Below, one piece after another: positions 23,984 to 33,376 of a stretch of 64,000 nt of DNA. Positions within the stretch are counted from its first letter, which is position 1; every line of letters begins with the position of its first letter. Under the pieces are notes generated by a model. It was given only the letters and a program-made list of their open reading frames with translations. It ran no database searches and was not told the origin of the DNA. Position numbers and translations under genes: made by a program. Source of the DNA: Psychromonas sp030397575 (GTDB lineage Bacteria > Pseudomonadota > Gammaproteobacteria > Enterobacterales > Psychromonadaceae); assembly GCF_046250175.1 (NCBI RefSeq), contig NZ_CP176468.1. One strand, 5' to 3'.

Positions 23984-24030
23984 TTAATCTAGGTTGTTCT
24001 ATTACTTAGTTTTATTGATAACCGAACATT

Positions 24031-24063
24031 AAAAAAAACCTTAACAATCGTTAAGGTTTTTTT
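24031..24063. terminator. Bidirectional rho-independent terminator
   Basis: CCTTAAC-AATC-GTTAAGG (24039-24056) is flanked by eight A on the left and seven T on the right, between the convergent DUF3332 and purU genes. Confidence 0.9.
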
Positions 24064-24086
24064 ATAGGTTAATGATTTAACCTTAA

Positions 24087-24926
24087 TTATTTAAAGACTA
24101 CGGTACGGTTAGCGTAAACAAAGACTTTATCGTCTAATACTTGCTGTAATGCTCGACTTAAAACTGATTTTTCAACATCTCGTCCTGCTTTTGCAAGTTG
24201 CTCTGCATTATATGCATGGTCAATGTGTGCCACATCTTGTGTAATGATTGGCCCTTCATCTAAGTCGTTATTAACAAAGTGCGCCGTTGCACCAATTATT
24301 TTCACACCACGGTCAAAAGCTTGTTGGTATGGTTTTGCACCAATAAACGCTGGTAAGAATGAGTGGTGAATATTAATTAAACGGTTTGCATAAGTTTCAA
24401 CGAATTTAGGCGTTAAAATACGCATGTATTTGGCTAAAATAACGTAGTCAGGAGTATAAGGTGCAATAGTTTCTAATACTTTCTCTTCATGCTCTTCACG
24501 TGTTAACCCTTCATGACTTACCGTGTGGTATGGAATGTTAAATTTAGTGACTAAATCTTCTAATACATCATAATTACCAATAACCGCTGCAATCTCAACA
24601 TCGATGCCACCATAGGTGCTTTTCATTAAAATATCGCCGATACAGTGCGCTTCTTTCGTCACTAGAATAACGATACGTTTACGTTGTGTTGAATTGATCA
24701 ATGCACGTGATGAACCTGCCGGCAGGCTATAATCTAAGTCTGCTAATAACGTTTCATCATTGAAAAAACCTTCAATTTCCGTACGCATAAAAAAGCGATT
24801 ATATTGATGGTCAACAAACTCATTATTTTTAACGATATTTAGTTGGTGTTTTTGGCAGATATTAGTAATTTGTGCAATCAAACCCTTTGAGTCAGGGCAA
24901 GTTGTTAATAGTGTTTTCTTTTGCAT
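24087..24926 (-). CDS. purU: Formyltetrahydrofolate deformylase PurU
   Basis: Hydrolyses 10-formyl-THF to THF and formate, balancing one-carbon pools and supplying formate to PurT. An N-terminal ACT domain (residues 1-80, LLTTCPDSKGLIAQIT) precedes a formyltransferase-like catalytic domain. The latter has the Asn-His-Asp set: NIHHSFLPAFIGAKPYQQAF carries the Asn and His, and VNNDLDEGPIITQD carries the Asp. At 279 residues it is full length. Its metabolic partner purT is encoded at 60671-61861 in this window. Confidence 0.96.
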   Translation of the reverse strand: MQKKTLLTTCPDSKGLIAQITNICQKHQLNIVKNNEFVDHQYNRFFMRTEIEGFFNDETLLADLDYSLPAGSSRALINSTQRKRIVILVTKEAHCIGDILMKSTYGGIDVEIAAVIGNYDVLEDLVTKFNIPYHTVSHEGLTREEHEEKVLETIAPYTPDYVILAKYMRILTPKFVETYANRLINIHHSFLPAFIGAKPYQQAFDRGVKIIGATAHFVNNDLDEGPIITQDVAHIDHAYNAEQLAKAGRDVEKSVLSRALQQVLDDKVFVYANRTVVFK

Positions 24927-24986
24927 TATTTTCTCTATTGATTAAAGCATGTTGTGTAGATCTGTATTCACTTAATGATGAAACGT

Positions 24987-25445
24987 TTAACCACAACACT
25001 TCTTATATTTTTTACCGCTACCACAGGGGCAACTATCATTGCGCTGTATCTTACCTGATTTTTGTTCAGGATAAAAAGTTCCGTCACAATAAAACCACTG
25101 TCCTTGCTGTTTTACAAAGTTTGAGTGTTCATGGTGGCAAAGTAGTTGCCCTTCTAAATGGTACCAGGCTTTAAATTCTACAAACCCTTTATCGCTTCCT
25201 GTCTCAGTACTGACGATTTCAAGGTTTTTCCAATCCAGTGATTGCTCAGATAATTGTGCAACGGTTAAGTCACCGCGATAGTCAGGGTGATAAGTAGAAA
25301 ATAAGTATTCTCCAAGTTGTAAACAAAATGCGCTGTAACGAGAACGCATTAGTTGTTTACAGGTCTTTGCCCTTTGTTGGCCTTCATGTAGCGGCTGACA
25401 ACAATCTTGATAGGTTTGACCACTTTTACATAAACATCTATTCAT
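24987..25445 (-). CDS. ychJ: YchJ family protein (UPF0225) with two SEC-C zinc motifs
   Basis: A 152-residue protein with a cysteine motif at each end: CLCKSGQTYQDCCQ at the N-terminus and CPCGSGKKYKKCCG at the C-terminus. Both are SEC-C-type zinc-binding motifs, as in SecA. The middle region, AFCLQLGEYLFSTYHPDYRGDL and KAWYHLEGQLLCHHEHSNF, is an NTF2-like fold seen in YchJ. It lies between asnB and purU on the same strand. The cellular role is unknown. Confidence 0.92.
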   Translation of the reverse strand: MNRCLCKSGQTYQDCCQPLHEGQQRAKTCKQLMRSRYSAFCLQLGEYLFSTYHPDYRGDLTVAQLSEQSLDWKNLEIVSTETGSDKGFVEFKAWYHLEGQLLCHHEHSNFVKQQGQWFYCDGTFYPEQKSGKIQRNDSCPCGSGKKYKKCCG

Positions 25446-25459
25446 TTTCTTTGTCCCAT

Positions 25460-25483
25460 AAAAAAAGCGCTCATTGAGCGCTT
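25460..25483 (-). terminator. Rho-independent terminator of asnB
   Basis: On the minus strand AAAGCGCTCAATGAGCGC is followed by seven T. It lies about 25 bases past the asnB stop. Confidence 0.85.
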
Positions 25484-25507
25484 TAATGGTTTCAGTTTAA
25501 GCTGAAA

Positions 25508-27178
25508 TTATTTTTGCGCGTAAGCATCGTTATGGATGCCAGCAGCACGACCTGAAGGGTCTGCATTGTTTTGGAAACTTTCATCCCAAGCTAATGCTTC
25601 AACTGTAGAACAAGCTACAGATTTACCGTGTGGTACACATTCTGCAGCACTGTCTAGTGGGAAGTGCTCTTCAAAGATACTGCGGTAGAAGTAAGCTTCT
25701 TTTGTATCCGGTGTATTGATTGGGAACTTGAACTCAGCTGTTGCTAGTTGTTGATCCGTCACTAATGTTTCAACGTGCTCTTTTAGTGTATCAATCCAGT
25801 TGTAACCAACACCATCAGAGAATTGCTCTTTTTGACGCCATAATACTTCAGGTAATAATTGACCATCAAACGCTTCACGTAGAATGTTCTTTTCGATGCG
25901 GCCATCTTTGATCATTTTAAGTTCAGGGTTAGTACGCATTGCTACGTCCATGAACTCTTTATCTAAGAATGGTACACGCGCTTCAACACCCCAAGCTGAC
26001 ATTGATTTGTTAGCACGTAAACAGTCAAACATATGCAGTTTGCTTAGTTTACGGTTTAACTCTTCATGGAATTCTTGAGAGTTTGGTGCTTTATGGAAGT
26101 ATAAGTAACCACCGAAGATCTCATCAGCACCTTCACCAGATAGTACCATTTTAATGCCCATCGCCTTAATTTTACGTGCCATTAAGTACATAGGCGTTGA
26201 TGCACGAATAGTCGTTACATCATAAGTTTCTAGGTGGTAGATAACTTCTTTCAGCGCATCAATACCGTTTTGTACAGTAAAGATAATAGGGTGGTGAACC
26301 GTACCTAATTCGTCAGCTACTTTTTGTGCAGCTGCTAAGTCTGGTGAACCTTCTAGGCCAACAGAGAAAGAGTGCAGTTGTGGCCACCATGCGCCGCTTT
26401 GGTCATTATCTTCAACACGTTGCTTAGCAAATTTTTGTGTAATAGCAGAGATAACTGAAGAATCTAAACCACCAGATAGTAATACACCGTAAGGTACATC
26501 ACACATTAGTTGGCGTTTAACCGCTTCTTCTAATGCTTGGCCGATTTCAGCAGCGCTGCCGCCGTTATCTTTAACCGCGTCATATTCCATCCAATCACGA
26601 ACGTAATATTTAGTTAATTCACCTACTTCACTGTCTAAGTAATGCCCTGGTGGGAACTCAGATACTTTTGCACAGATAGGCGTTAACGCTTTCATTTCTG
26701 ATGCTACGTAGTAGTTACCGTGCTCATCCCAACCTTGATATAGTGGAATGATACCCATGTGGTCACGACCAATTAGGTACTTGTCTTTTTCTTGATCATA
26801 TAAACAGAAAGCAAAGATCCCGTTTAGGTCATCTAGGAAAGCATTACCTTTCTCTTCGTATAAACCAAGGATAACTTCACAGTCAGACTTAGTTTTAAAC
26901 TGGTAACCACAAGTTAGTTCAGCTGCTAGTTCTTGGTGATTGTAGATTTCGCCATTAACAGCAAGGATGTGTGTATTATTTTGATTGTATAAAGGCTGTG
27001 CACCATTATTCACGTCAACGATAGAAAGACGTTCATGAACAAGGATCGCTTTATCAGAAGAATAAACGCCAGACCAGTCTGGGCCGCGATGACGAAGCAG
27101 TTTTGACATTTCAATTGCTTGTTGACGCAATGCGATAGGATCGCTTTTAATGTCGAGCACACCAAAAATAGAACACAT
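25508..27178 (-). CDS. asnB: Asparagine synthase B (glutamine-hydrolysing)
   Basis: Makes asparagine from aspartate, glutamine and ATP. The N-terminal Ntn amidotransferase domain begins with the catalytic Cys (MCSIFGVLD) and has LRHRGPDWSG and VNGEIYNHQELA. The synthetase domain has the PP-loop LLSGGLDSSV (about residue 232) and LSGEGADEIFGGYLYFHKAP. At 556 residues it matches E. coli AsnB. It is monocistronic, with a good terminator and a spacer of about 200 bases upstream. Confidence 0.97.
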   Translation of the reverse strand: MCSIFGVLDIKSDPIALRQQAIEMSKLLRHRGPDWSGVYSSDKAILVHERLSIVDVNNGAQPLYNQNNTHILAVNGEIYNHQELAAELTCGYQFKTKSDCEVILGLYEEKGNAFLDDLNGIFAFCLYDQEKDKYLIGRDHMGIIPLYQGWDEHGNYYVASEMKALTPICAKVSEFPPGHYLDSEVGELTKYYVRDWMEYDAVKDNGGSAAEIGQALEEAVKRQLMCDVPYGVLLSGGLDSSVISAITQKFAKQRVEDNDQSGAWWPQLHSFSVGLEGSPDLAAAQKVADELGTVHHPIIFTVQNGIDALKEVIYHLETYDVTTIRASTPMYLMARKIKAMGIKMVLSGEGADEIFGGYLYFHKAPNSQEFHEELNRKLSKLHMFDCLRANKSMSAWGVEARVPFLDKEFMDVAMRTNPELKMIKDGRIEKNILREAFDGQLLPEVLWRQKEQFSDGVGYNWIDTLKEHVETLVTDQQLATAEFKFPINTPDTKEAYFYRSIFEEHFPLDSAAECVPHGKSVACSTVEALAWDESFQNNADPSGRAAGIHNDAYAQK

Positions 27179-27385
27179 AGGGTTACCTTTTATATTGTAA
27201 ACGAATAATAAGGTTATTCGTTACTTCTTGAATTACTTTTAAGCATTAGTTTATTAACTAAAATGCTTCGTGATCAAACTAGATCAACATACTGAGAGAG
27301 TTGATTTTTGCAGAATAAACATCAAAAGTCACACGAAATCAGTACAATTTACTAACAAAAAACATCGATAGCCTGATATTTCTTA

Positions 27386-29002
27386 CTATAAGTCCAATTT
27401 GTGTGGACTTTTTTCTAAAATTGTCTGGAAATCGGTCCAAACATGACGCGCAAATCCTGCACCAGCTTCTTCATACATATTAAACACTAAATTAACGCCT
27501 AAGGCATTTAGTTCTTCTTCATCGGTTTTATAATGTGCCAGTGCAGCTACTTTAAAACTACAGTTTTCAATATTGTTTAACTGCTCTGCCGCATAACGGT
27601 TACCATTGTGGTCTGGCATGGCTAAGAGAATCAGTTTAATTTTGTCTGTAAGCTGTAATTTATTCCAAAAGTCTGAATCTAATGCATCGCCGGTAATAAC
27701 TCGTCGTCCTGCTTCACGATGTTGTAAGGTAGTGAGGTGGTTATAATCAATACCCATTACTTTTTCACCGTAAGTGGTTTTTAGCGCATCGTATGCACCT
27801 ACGCCGATTCGGCCCATTCCCATGACTAAAATTTGTGCATCGCCAACGCGTACTGGGCGATCATCTAAATGTAAACGTGTTGCTTGATAGCGTTTTAAGG
27901 CTAAACGATAACGGTCATAAATAGCATCTGCATACTTATTTAATAAAGCGGCGATAATAAAGCTAAGCGATACGGCAATCGCAGTAATAATTAACCAATC
28001 TCGACTTAACCAGCCTTTGTAAGTCGCTAAAGAAGCAACGATTAATCCAAATTCACTGTAATTCGCTAAGCTAAAAGCCGCAAATAGGGAGGTTCGAGAG
28101 CGTAATTTAAATTTACTGAGCGTTAAAAAGTACAGGACAATTTTGCCGGCTAATAACACAGATAGCACCAGTGCAATCATTAAGTGATCAAATTGCGGTA
28201 ACCCTCCAAAACCTATGTTTAGGAAGAAACAGACGAGGAACAGTTCTTTTAGGTTAAATAGTGAACGAGCCATCTCTTTTGCACTTGGGTGTCCAGCTAA
28301 TAACATACCAGCAATTAGCGCACCTAAATCGGCTTTCATACCAAGGCTTTCAAATAAACCTGCGCCAACGATCAAGGCTAATACGAAACCGTATAAGACC
28401 AGTAACTCACCGTGGCCTGCTTTATCTAATATTTTATACAGCAGCGGTCTAATTAACGGTAGCGCAAGTAAACCAATCGCCCAGATAGAAGGAACTTTTC
28501 CAACGGAAATAGTTAAAAATAAGACGGCAAAAATATCTTGCATGATCAAGATACCAATGGCGATTCGTCCATATAACGAGTTAGCTTCGCTTTTTTCTTC
28601 TAAAATCTTTACTGCAAATACAGTACTGGAAAAGCTCAGTGCAAAGCCGATAAGAACTAACCCATAGATGTCTAACTCAGCAAATAATGAAACACCTAAC
28701 TGTTTAATAATAAACAAGATCGCCGTATAAAAGAGAATACTGGCGACAATATGAATGCTTGCACCTGCCCATACTTCAGATTTTAATAGAGTGCGGATAT
28801 TCAATTTCAAACCGATTGAAAAGAGCAGTAAGGTTACCCCTAAGTTAGCTAAGGTAACTAATGCATCGGATGACTCAAAGCCCATGAAATTAAGTGTGAA
28901 ACCTGCTAACAAAAAGCCTACCATTGGCGGTAAACCCGTTAAGTTAATGATCATGCCAAAACTAAAGGCCATGCCAATGAAGAGTAATATTGTGCTATCC
29001 AT
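27386..29002 (-). CDS. CPA2-family cation:proton antiporter with TrkA-N domain (KefB-like)
   Basis: A monovalent cation:proton antiporter of the CPA2 group. About 12 membrane helices (residues 1-365) include the conserved region LGALIAGMLLAGHPSAKEMARSLFNLKELFL. The cytoplasmic TrkA-N NAD-binding domain follows (about residues 395-515, ILVMGMGRIGVGAYDAL). It is shorter than KefB/KefC (538 against about 600 residues), without an obvious ancillary KefF/KefG gene nearby. Glutathione gating is therefore uncertain; potassium or sodium are the likely ions. Confidence 0.85.
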   Translation of the reverse strand: MDSTILLFIGMAFSFGMIINLTGLPPMVGFLLAGFTLNFMGFESSDALVTLANLGVTLLLFSIGLKLNIRTLLKSEVWAGASIHIVASILFYTAILFIIKQLGVSLFAELDIYGLVLIGFALSFSSTVFAVKILEEKSEANSLYGRIAIGILIMQDIFAVLFLTISVGKVPSIWAIGLLALPLIRPLLYKILDKAGHGELLVLYGFVLALIVGAGLFESLGMKADLGALIAGMLLAGHPSAKEMARSLFNLKELFLVCFFLNIGFGGLPQFDHLMIALVLSVLLAGKIVLYFLTLSKFKLRSRTSLFAAFSLANYSEFGLIVASLATYKGWLSRDWLIITAIAVSLSFIIAALLNKYADAIYDRYRLALKRYQATRLHLDDRPVRVGDAQILVMGMGRIGVGAYDALKTTYGEKVMGIDYNHLTTLQHREAGRRVITGDALDSDFWNKLQLTDKIKLILLAMPDHNGNRYAAEQLNNIENCSFKVAALAHYKTDEEELNALGVNLVFNMYEEAGAGFARHVWTDFQTILEKSPHKLDL

Positions 29003-29235
29003 GAACTCACTTATTTATATAATTAGGGGATTGGTCTTGAAAACATTGCGCAGCATTATTTTATAGTATTACGCTGCTTTTTACCTGTTAATTTAGTCCG
29101 AGAGGGCTTCCTATATTTAGATGATTGATAGTATTTGACTGTGGTTAATGATGTCTGGTCTACGGTGCTTCGTCATTAATGGGAAGATAGGTTCATGAAT
29201 GTATAAAAGACACCCATTACTTAACATTAAATTTA

Positions 29236-30876
29236 TTAAAGGCTTTTAATCGAATATTCATTATGTGGTTCAGTAAGCAGCTCATATTCAACAAAAGTGG
29301 TTGTATCAGGCCAAAGTCTAAAGACATTCACCACTATATTGTCATCTAATATCCAATGAAAGCTGGCTTCTCCCTGTGACGTATCGCCTATTGAATGGCT
29401 CGGTTGCCCATATTTTTCGATGATTTGGTTTTTAACCTTATCTATTAATTCAGGTTTGTTTCTACCGATATAAGTATAAGTTGCTTTAGCAAAGTCATTT
29501 GTCTCAGTGTATTCCATGGTCAGCTCGCTAGTCCCTTTGATCACTGCACCGGTAAAATAGGTGTCTAATAACGATTGATCATCCTCCGAGATGACTTTAA
29601 TGGATTGCTGTTTGATTTTTTTTCTTAATAAATTTCGGTTAGCACAGCTGATTAGTTCGTTGAACATTCGAGTGCTGGCTTCTTCTAAACAAAGGTCATG
29701 GTTAATTAGTCGCTGTAGTCGCTCTTTTGCCCATATTTGTGGTGACTTTTTATAAAGATCAATGGCTGCATCTTTGTCTTGATTGGTAAAAATACCCATC
29801 TCATAAAAGTAGGCTAATTTTGCGTGTGCTAAAGGGTAATTAAGCTCAGAAGCATATTGATAGTTTTTTACTGCCTTTTGTAAATTAGCTCTTATATTGT
29901 GGCGGTAATCTGTTGTGCCTTTTTCATAAATTTGGCCCAGTATGTAATAGGCTTCAGCATTGTCTCTTCTTGAAGCTTGCGTATACCAGTCAATAGCTCG
30001 CTGTATACTTTTTTCAGTGCCTTTGCCCAGTTCTGATAAACGTCCTAATTGGAATTGAGCGTTAGTATTACCTTGTAGTGCAGCGCGACGGTACCAACTA
30101 ATGGCTTTTGCATTATCGATTTCACCACTGTCACCAGACTCAAAAATAGTGCCTAACTTAAATGCGGCCTGAGAGTAACCGTTGTTCGCAGATTTTGAAT
30201 AGAGTTGTATCGCTTTAGAATAGTTTTGTTGTTTGCCTAGCCCATGTTCATACATATAGGCGAGTTGATATTGCGCTAGGGCATTATTTTGATCGGCTGC
30301 AGCTTGATACCATTGCACTGCTTTTTCATAATTTATCTCTAAGGCTTCACCTGATTGGTATATTTTACCAAGATCAATTTGTGCATTTATATGGCCTTGC
30401 TTAGCCGCTTTTTCATACCATAAAATACTTTTATCATTATCTTTGTAAGTACCAATACCATATTGGTAATAGTTACCCACTTGGAATTGTGAAATTGGAT
30501 CGCCTTGTTCGGCAGCTAATAAGTAGTAACTTAAGGCTCTTTCGCTGTTTTGTTCTACACCCGCGCCTTTTTCGTATAGTGTTCCTAGTACATATTGTGC
30601 TGCTTCATATTCTTGTTGTGCCGATTTTTTGTACCAATACACGGCTTTCTTTAAGTCTTCTTGAACACCTTGTCCACTTTCATACATCCAACCAATTGTG
30701 TACTGTGCTGGAGCATCCCCTTTTTCTGCAAGTGGTAACCAAATTTCTACTGCTTTTTTATAGTTACCTGAATGCGCAGCTTCATAACCTTCAGAAAATC
30801 TTACTTGTGCCGCCGCTTGACCGGATAAAAAAGGCAAGGTAACAGTTAAAATAACTAAGGAAGAGAATATTTTCAT
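29236..30876 (-). CDS. Secreted Sel1-repeat (TPR-like) protein
   Basis: A signal peptide (MKIFSSLVILTVTLPF.., cleavage near AAAQ) precedes about nine Sel1-like repeats of 36 residues, pattern A-x-xG-D/N-A-x-AQ-Y-x-LG-x-x-YExG-xGV. The C-terminal domain (about residues 390-546) has no visible repeats: YFTGAVIKGTSELTMEYTE and a beta-rich end. Such proteins usually scaffold envelope protein complexes. ATG at 30876 is preferred because it places the signal peptide at the N-terminus; an ATG seven codons upstream is in frame. Neither has a good ribosome site. No partner gene is adjacent. Confidence 0.85.
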   Translation of the reverse strand: MKIFSSLVILTVTLPFLSGQAAAQVRFSEGYEAAHSGNYKKAVEIWLPLAEKGDAPAQYTIGWMYESGQGVQEDLKKAVYWYKKSAQQEYEAAQYVLGTLYEKGAGVEQNSERALSYYLLAAEQGDPISQFQVGNYYQYGIGTYKDNDKSILWYEKAAKQGHINAQIDLGKIYQSGEALEINYEKAVQWYQAAADQNNALAQYQLAYMYEHGLGKQQNYSKAIQLYSKSANNGYSQAAFKLGTIFESGDSGEIDNAKAISWYRRAALQGNTNAQFQLGRLSELGKGTEKSIQRAIDWYTQASRRDNAEAYYILGQIYEKGTTDYRHNIRANLQKAVKNYQYASELNYPLAHAKLAYFYEMGIFTNQDKDAAIDLYKKSPQIWAKERLQRLINHDLCLEEASTRMFNELISCANRNLLRKKIKQQSIKVISEDDQSLLDTYFTGAVIKGTSELTMEYTETNDFAKATYTYIGRNKPELIDKVKNQIIEKYGQPSHSIGDTSQGEASFHWILDDNIVVNVFRLWPDTTTFVEYELLTEPHNEYSIKSL

Positions 30877-31061
30877 AGTATAAACACTAGATTCCATGTG
30901 ATAAAAATATGATGTAATTGATTATGCCATTAGATAACGATTAAAACATGTATATATTTCTTATATTTAAATATAAATTTATTTTATGAAGGTGATCTAG
31001 TTGGTATTTTTAAAATAATGAGTGATGAGAGTTTGACTTTATTGTCTAAAATTCATTCTAT

Positions 31062-31316
31062 TTATGAAAGGGACTTGATTGTAATGTCTTTTTTACTTTT
31101 GCTGCAGCACAATAATACTTCGCCATCTTTCAGGTAAGCCATTGGGAAAGTGGTGTAGGAAACTTCGCCTGAGACAAGCTGTGATCGACAAGCACCACAG
31201 TGCCCATCTCGGCAATGAAACTCAACGGACACTGCCTGCTTTTCTAAATTCTCAAGCAGTGTCGCCTCTTCATCCAAAGTATATTGTTTATCATTATAAG
31301 TGAGTTTAGAGGACAT
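31062..31316 (-). CDS. yfaE: 2Fe-2S ferredoxin YfaE, ribonucleotide reductase maintenance
   Basis: An 84-residue plant-type ferredoxin. The four cluster cysteines are in FHCRDGHCGACRSQ and the terminal LLCC. In E. coli YfaE repairs the diferric-tyrosyl cofactor of NrdB. It follows nrdB by 14 bases in the same orientation, as in other gammaproteobacteria. A Lys-rich end is typical of this small type. Confidence 0.95.
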   Translation of the reverse strand: MSSKLTYNDKQYTLDEEATLLENLEKQAVSVEFHCRDGHCGACRSQLVSGEVSYTTFPMAYLKDGEVLLCCSKSKKDITIKSLS

Positions 31317-31330
31317 ATCGTTGGCTGTTC

Positions 31331-32476
31331 TTATAGTTCAAAGGTGCTTAAGTCTTCACTATCAACAGTACTGTTGATTTGACCTACTAAGTAAGAGCTG
31401 ATTTCAGCTTCTTGCGGTGCTACTTGAACATTGTCACTGACTAACCAGTGGTTAATCCATGGAATTGGGTTGCTCTTAACTGTAAATGGTGCTTCATAGC
31501 CAATCGCTTGCATACGTTGATTTGCAATGTATTCAACATATTGGCATAGAATTTCTTCATTAAGACCAATCATTGAACCATCTTTAAATAGGTATTGTGC
31601 CCATTCTTTTTCTTGCTCTGCCGCTTTTAAGAAGATGTCACGACCTTCAGCAAAACATTCAATAGCGATTTCAGCCATTTCTGGATCATCTTTACCATCA
31701 GCCCAAAGGTTCAGCATTTGCTGTGTTGAGTTTAGGTGCAATGCTTCATCACGTGCAATTAGCTTGATAATTTTGGCATTGCCTTCTAATAAATCACGCT
31801 CTGCAAAGGCAAACGAACAAGCAAATGATACGTAAAAACGAATCGCTTCTAGTGCATTGATAGAACAAACACATAGATACAGTTTCTTTTTAATATCACG
31901 TAATGTTAATTTTTCTGTTTTACCATCAAGATTAACGTAAGCAACTTCATTTTGCTCTAAGCCGTGCAGTTGCATAAATTGCACTGCATGAATTAAACCA
32001 TCGTAATAAAATGAGATATCAGTAGCACGCTTTTGAATTTCATCATTATTGACGATATCTTCAAACACTTCATTTGGGTCAGTAAATAGATTACGCAGAA
32101 TATGCGTGTAACTACGACTGTGAATTGTTTCAGAGAAAGACCATGTTTCGATCCAAGTTTCTAATTCAGGTAACGAAACAATAGGCAGTAATGCCATGTT
32201 AGGACTACGACCTTGAATTGAATCTAAAAGCGTTTGGTACTTCAAATTTGAAATGAAGATATGTTGTTCGTGATCTGGTAAGTTTAAAAAATCAATGCGA
32301 TCGCGGCTTACGTCAATCTCTTCTGGGCGCCAGAAGAACGATAACTGTTTTTCGATTAATTTTTCAAATACTTCAAATTTTTGTTGGTCATAACGAGCCA
32401 CGTTAACCGGGTTACCAAAGAACATAGGTTCTTTCATTGCATCGTTGGAAAGGGTAGAGAAAGTTGTGTAAGCCAT
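31331..32476 (-). CDS. nrdB: Ribonucleoside-diphosphate reductase subunit beta (class Ia)
   Basis: The radical-bearing small subunit. FFWRPEEIDVSRDR (near residue 48), ETIHSRSYTHILRN and FYVSFACSFAFAERDLLEGNAKIIKLIARDEALHL carry the Fe ligands and lie around the radical tyrosine. At 381 residues it is full length. GGAG lies six bases before the ATG. It pairs with yfaE downstream, but its usual upstream partner nrdA lies 8.5 kb away on the same strand. The 88-base spacer upstream of nrdB has an 11-base palindrome GTATAGTATAC but no NrdR-box-like sequence. Regulation is therefore likely to differ from that of nrdA. Confidence 0.97.
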   Translation of the reverse strand: MAYTTFSTLSNDAMKEPMFFGNPVNVARYDQQKFEVFEKLIEKQLSFFWRPEEIDVSRDRIDFLNLPDHEQHIFISNLKYQTLLDSIQGRSPNMALLPIVSLPELETWIETWSFSETIHSRSYTHILRNLFTDPNEVFEDIVNNDEIQKRATDISFYYDGLIHAVQFMQLHGLEQNEVAYVNLDGKTEKLTLRDIKKKLYLCVCSINALEAIRFYVSFACSFAFAERDLLEGNAKIIKLIARDEALHLNSTQQMLNLWADGKDDPEMAEIAIECFAEGRDIFLKAAEQEKEWAQYLFKDGSMIGLNEEILCQYVEYIANQRMQAIGYEAPFTVKSNPIPWINHWLVSDNVQVAPQEAEISSYLVGQINSTVDSEDLSTFEL

Positions 32477-32564
32477 GTGACTCTCCGTGGTAAATTATTG
32501 TTGGGTATACTATACGGATGAGCCTGCATTTTCTATCACTTTAAAGAGAAAAATATTCGTTAGA

Positions 32565-33374
32565 CTATTTCTTCCGCTTAAACGGCATGCTCAATAATCC
32601 CCATAAATGCGCATTGTCCTTCGCATCAGGAAACTCTGTAATACCAATATCAATCTCTAGGTCTGGTTTTGTGGCTTGCGCAGAATAGCTACCAAATAAA
32701 CGATCCCACCAAATGACACTAAAACCAAAGTTTGAATTACTCTCCTTGAATAATTGACTGTGATGAATGCGATGTAAAATTTGGGTCATTAAAATCAGGC
32801 GGGTAACTGCTTCTACTTTGGCAGGTAAACGAATATTCGCGTGGTTAAACAGCGCAAAGCCATTGAGTAACACTTCAAATAAAATGACCGCAAAAGCAGG
32901 AATACCAAAGATAAAAATGGCAATCCCTTTAATCACTAAGCTGGCAATGATTTCTAAAGGATGAAAACGCAATCCAGTACTGCTGTCTACATGTGTGTCT
33001 GCGTGGTGCACTTTGTGTAGTTGCCATAATAAAGGGATTTTGTGGAATAGGCGGTGCTGCCAATAAATAAGCATATCCAAGAGTAATAAGCTTAAAGTAA
33101 TCACTAACCACTCTGGGAGATCAACGAGGTTGAATAACCCTATATTTTGTTCAGTAAAAAATAAAGCTAAGCCCATTAAGCCTAATGGGAATATCAACCT
33201 TGCTGATAAACCAGATATAAATACGATGCCAAAGTTACCAGTTAAACGCATTTTTTGTGAAGGGGCTGACGGTTTAGTAGGTAACTGACGCGCAGGGAAT
33301 AACCTTTCTACGGTAAACATCACCGCTAAAATAGTAATAAAAATAATTAGCCTGAGCTGAGCATCATCAACCAT
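32565..33374 (-). CDS. Sterol desaturase/fatty acid hydroxylase family membrane protein
   Basis: A 269-residue membrane di-iron enzyme candidate. The histidine boxes HRLFH, HKVHH and HRIHH (with an extra FNHANI) are those of the fatty acid hydroxylase superfamily; four or five hydrophobic helices surround them. Members hydroxylate or desaturate lipid chains; bacteria of this type rarely make sterols, so a fatty-acid or lipid substrate is more likely. AGGAATAAAT precedes the ATG. It starts two bases after ynjF and ends the coupled operon that begins at 40663. Confidence 0.85.
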   Translation of the reverse strand: MVDDAQLRLIIFITILAVMFTVERLFPARQLPTKPSAPSQKMRLTGNFGIVFISGLSARLIFPLGLMGLALFFTEQNIGLFNLVDLPEWLVITLSLLLLDMLIYWQHRLFHKIPLLWQLHKVHHADTHVDSSTGLRFHPLEIIASLVIKGIAIFIFGIPAFAVILFEVLLNGFALFNHANIRLPAKVEAVTRLILMTQILHRIHHSQLFKESNSNFGFSVIWWDRLFGSYSAQATKPDLEIDIGITEFPDAKDNAHLWGLLSMPFKRKK

Positions 33375-33376
33375 AT

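Noticed and set aside
25508..27178. Asparagine synthase of a biosynthetic cluster
   Set aside because: It is monocistronic, full length and matches housekeeping AsnB; no cluster genes adjoin it.
28215..28667. 150-codon frame antisense to the cation:proton antiporter
   Set aside because: It lies wholly within a well-supported gene, has no family resemblance and no convincing ribosome site.
30489..30842. 117-codon frame antisense to the Sel1-repeat gene
   Set aside because: Long only because the repeats on the other strand avoid stops; Leu/Phe/His-rich and without family resemblance.
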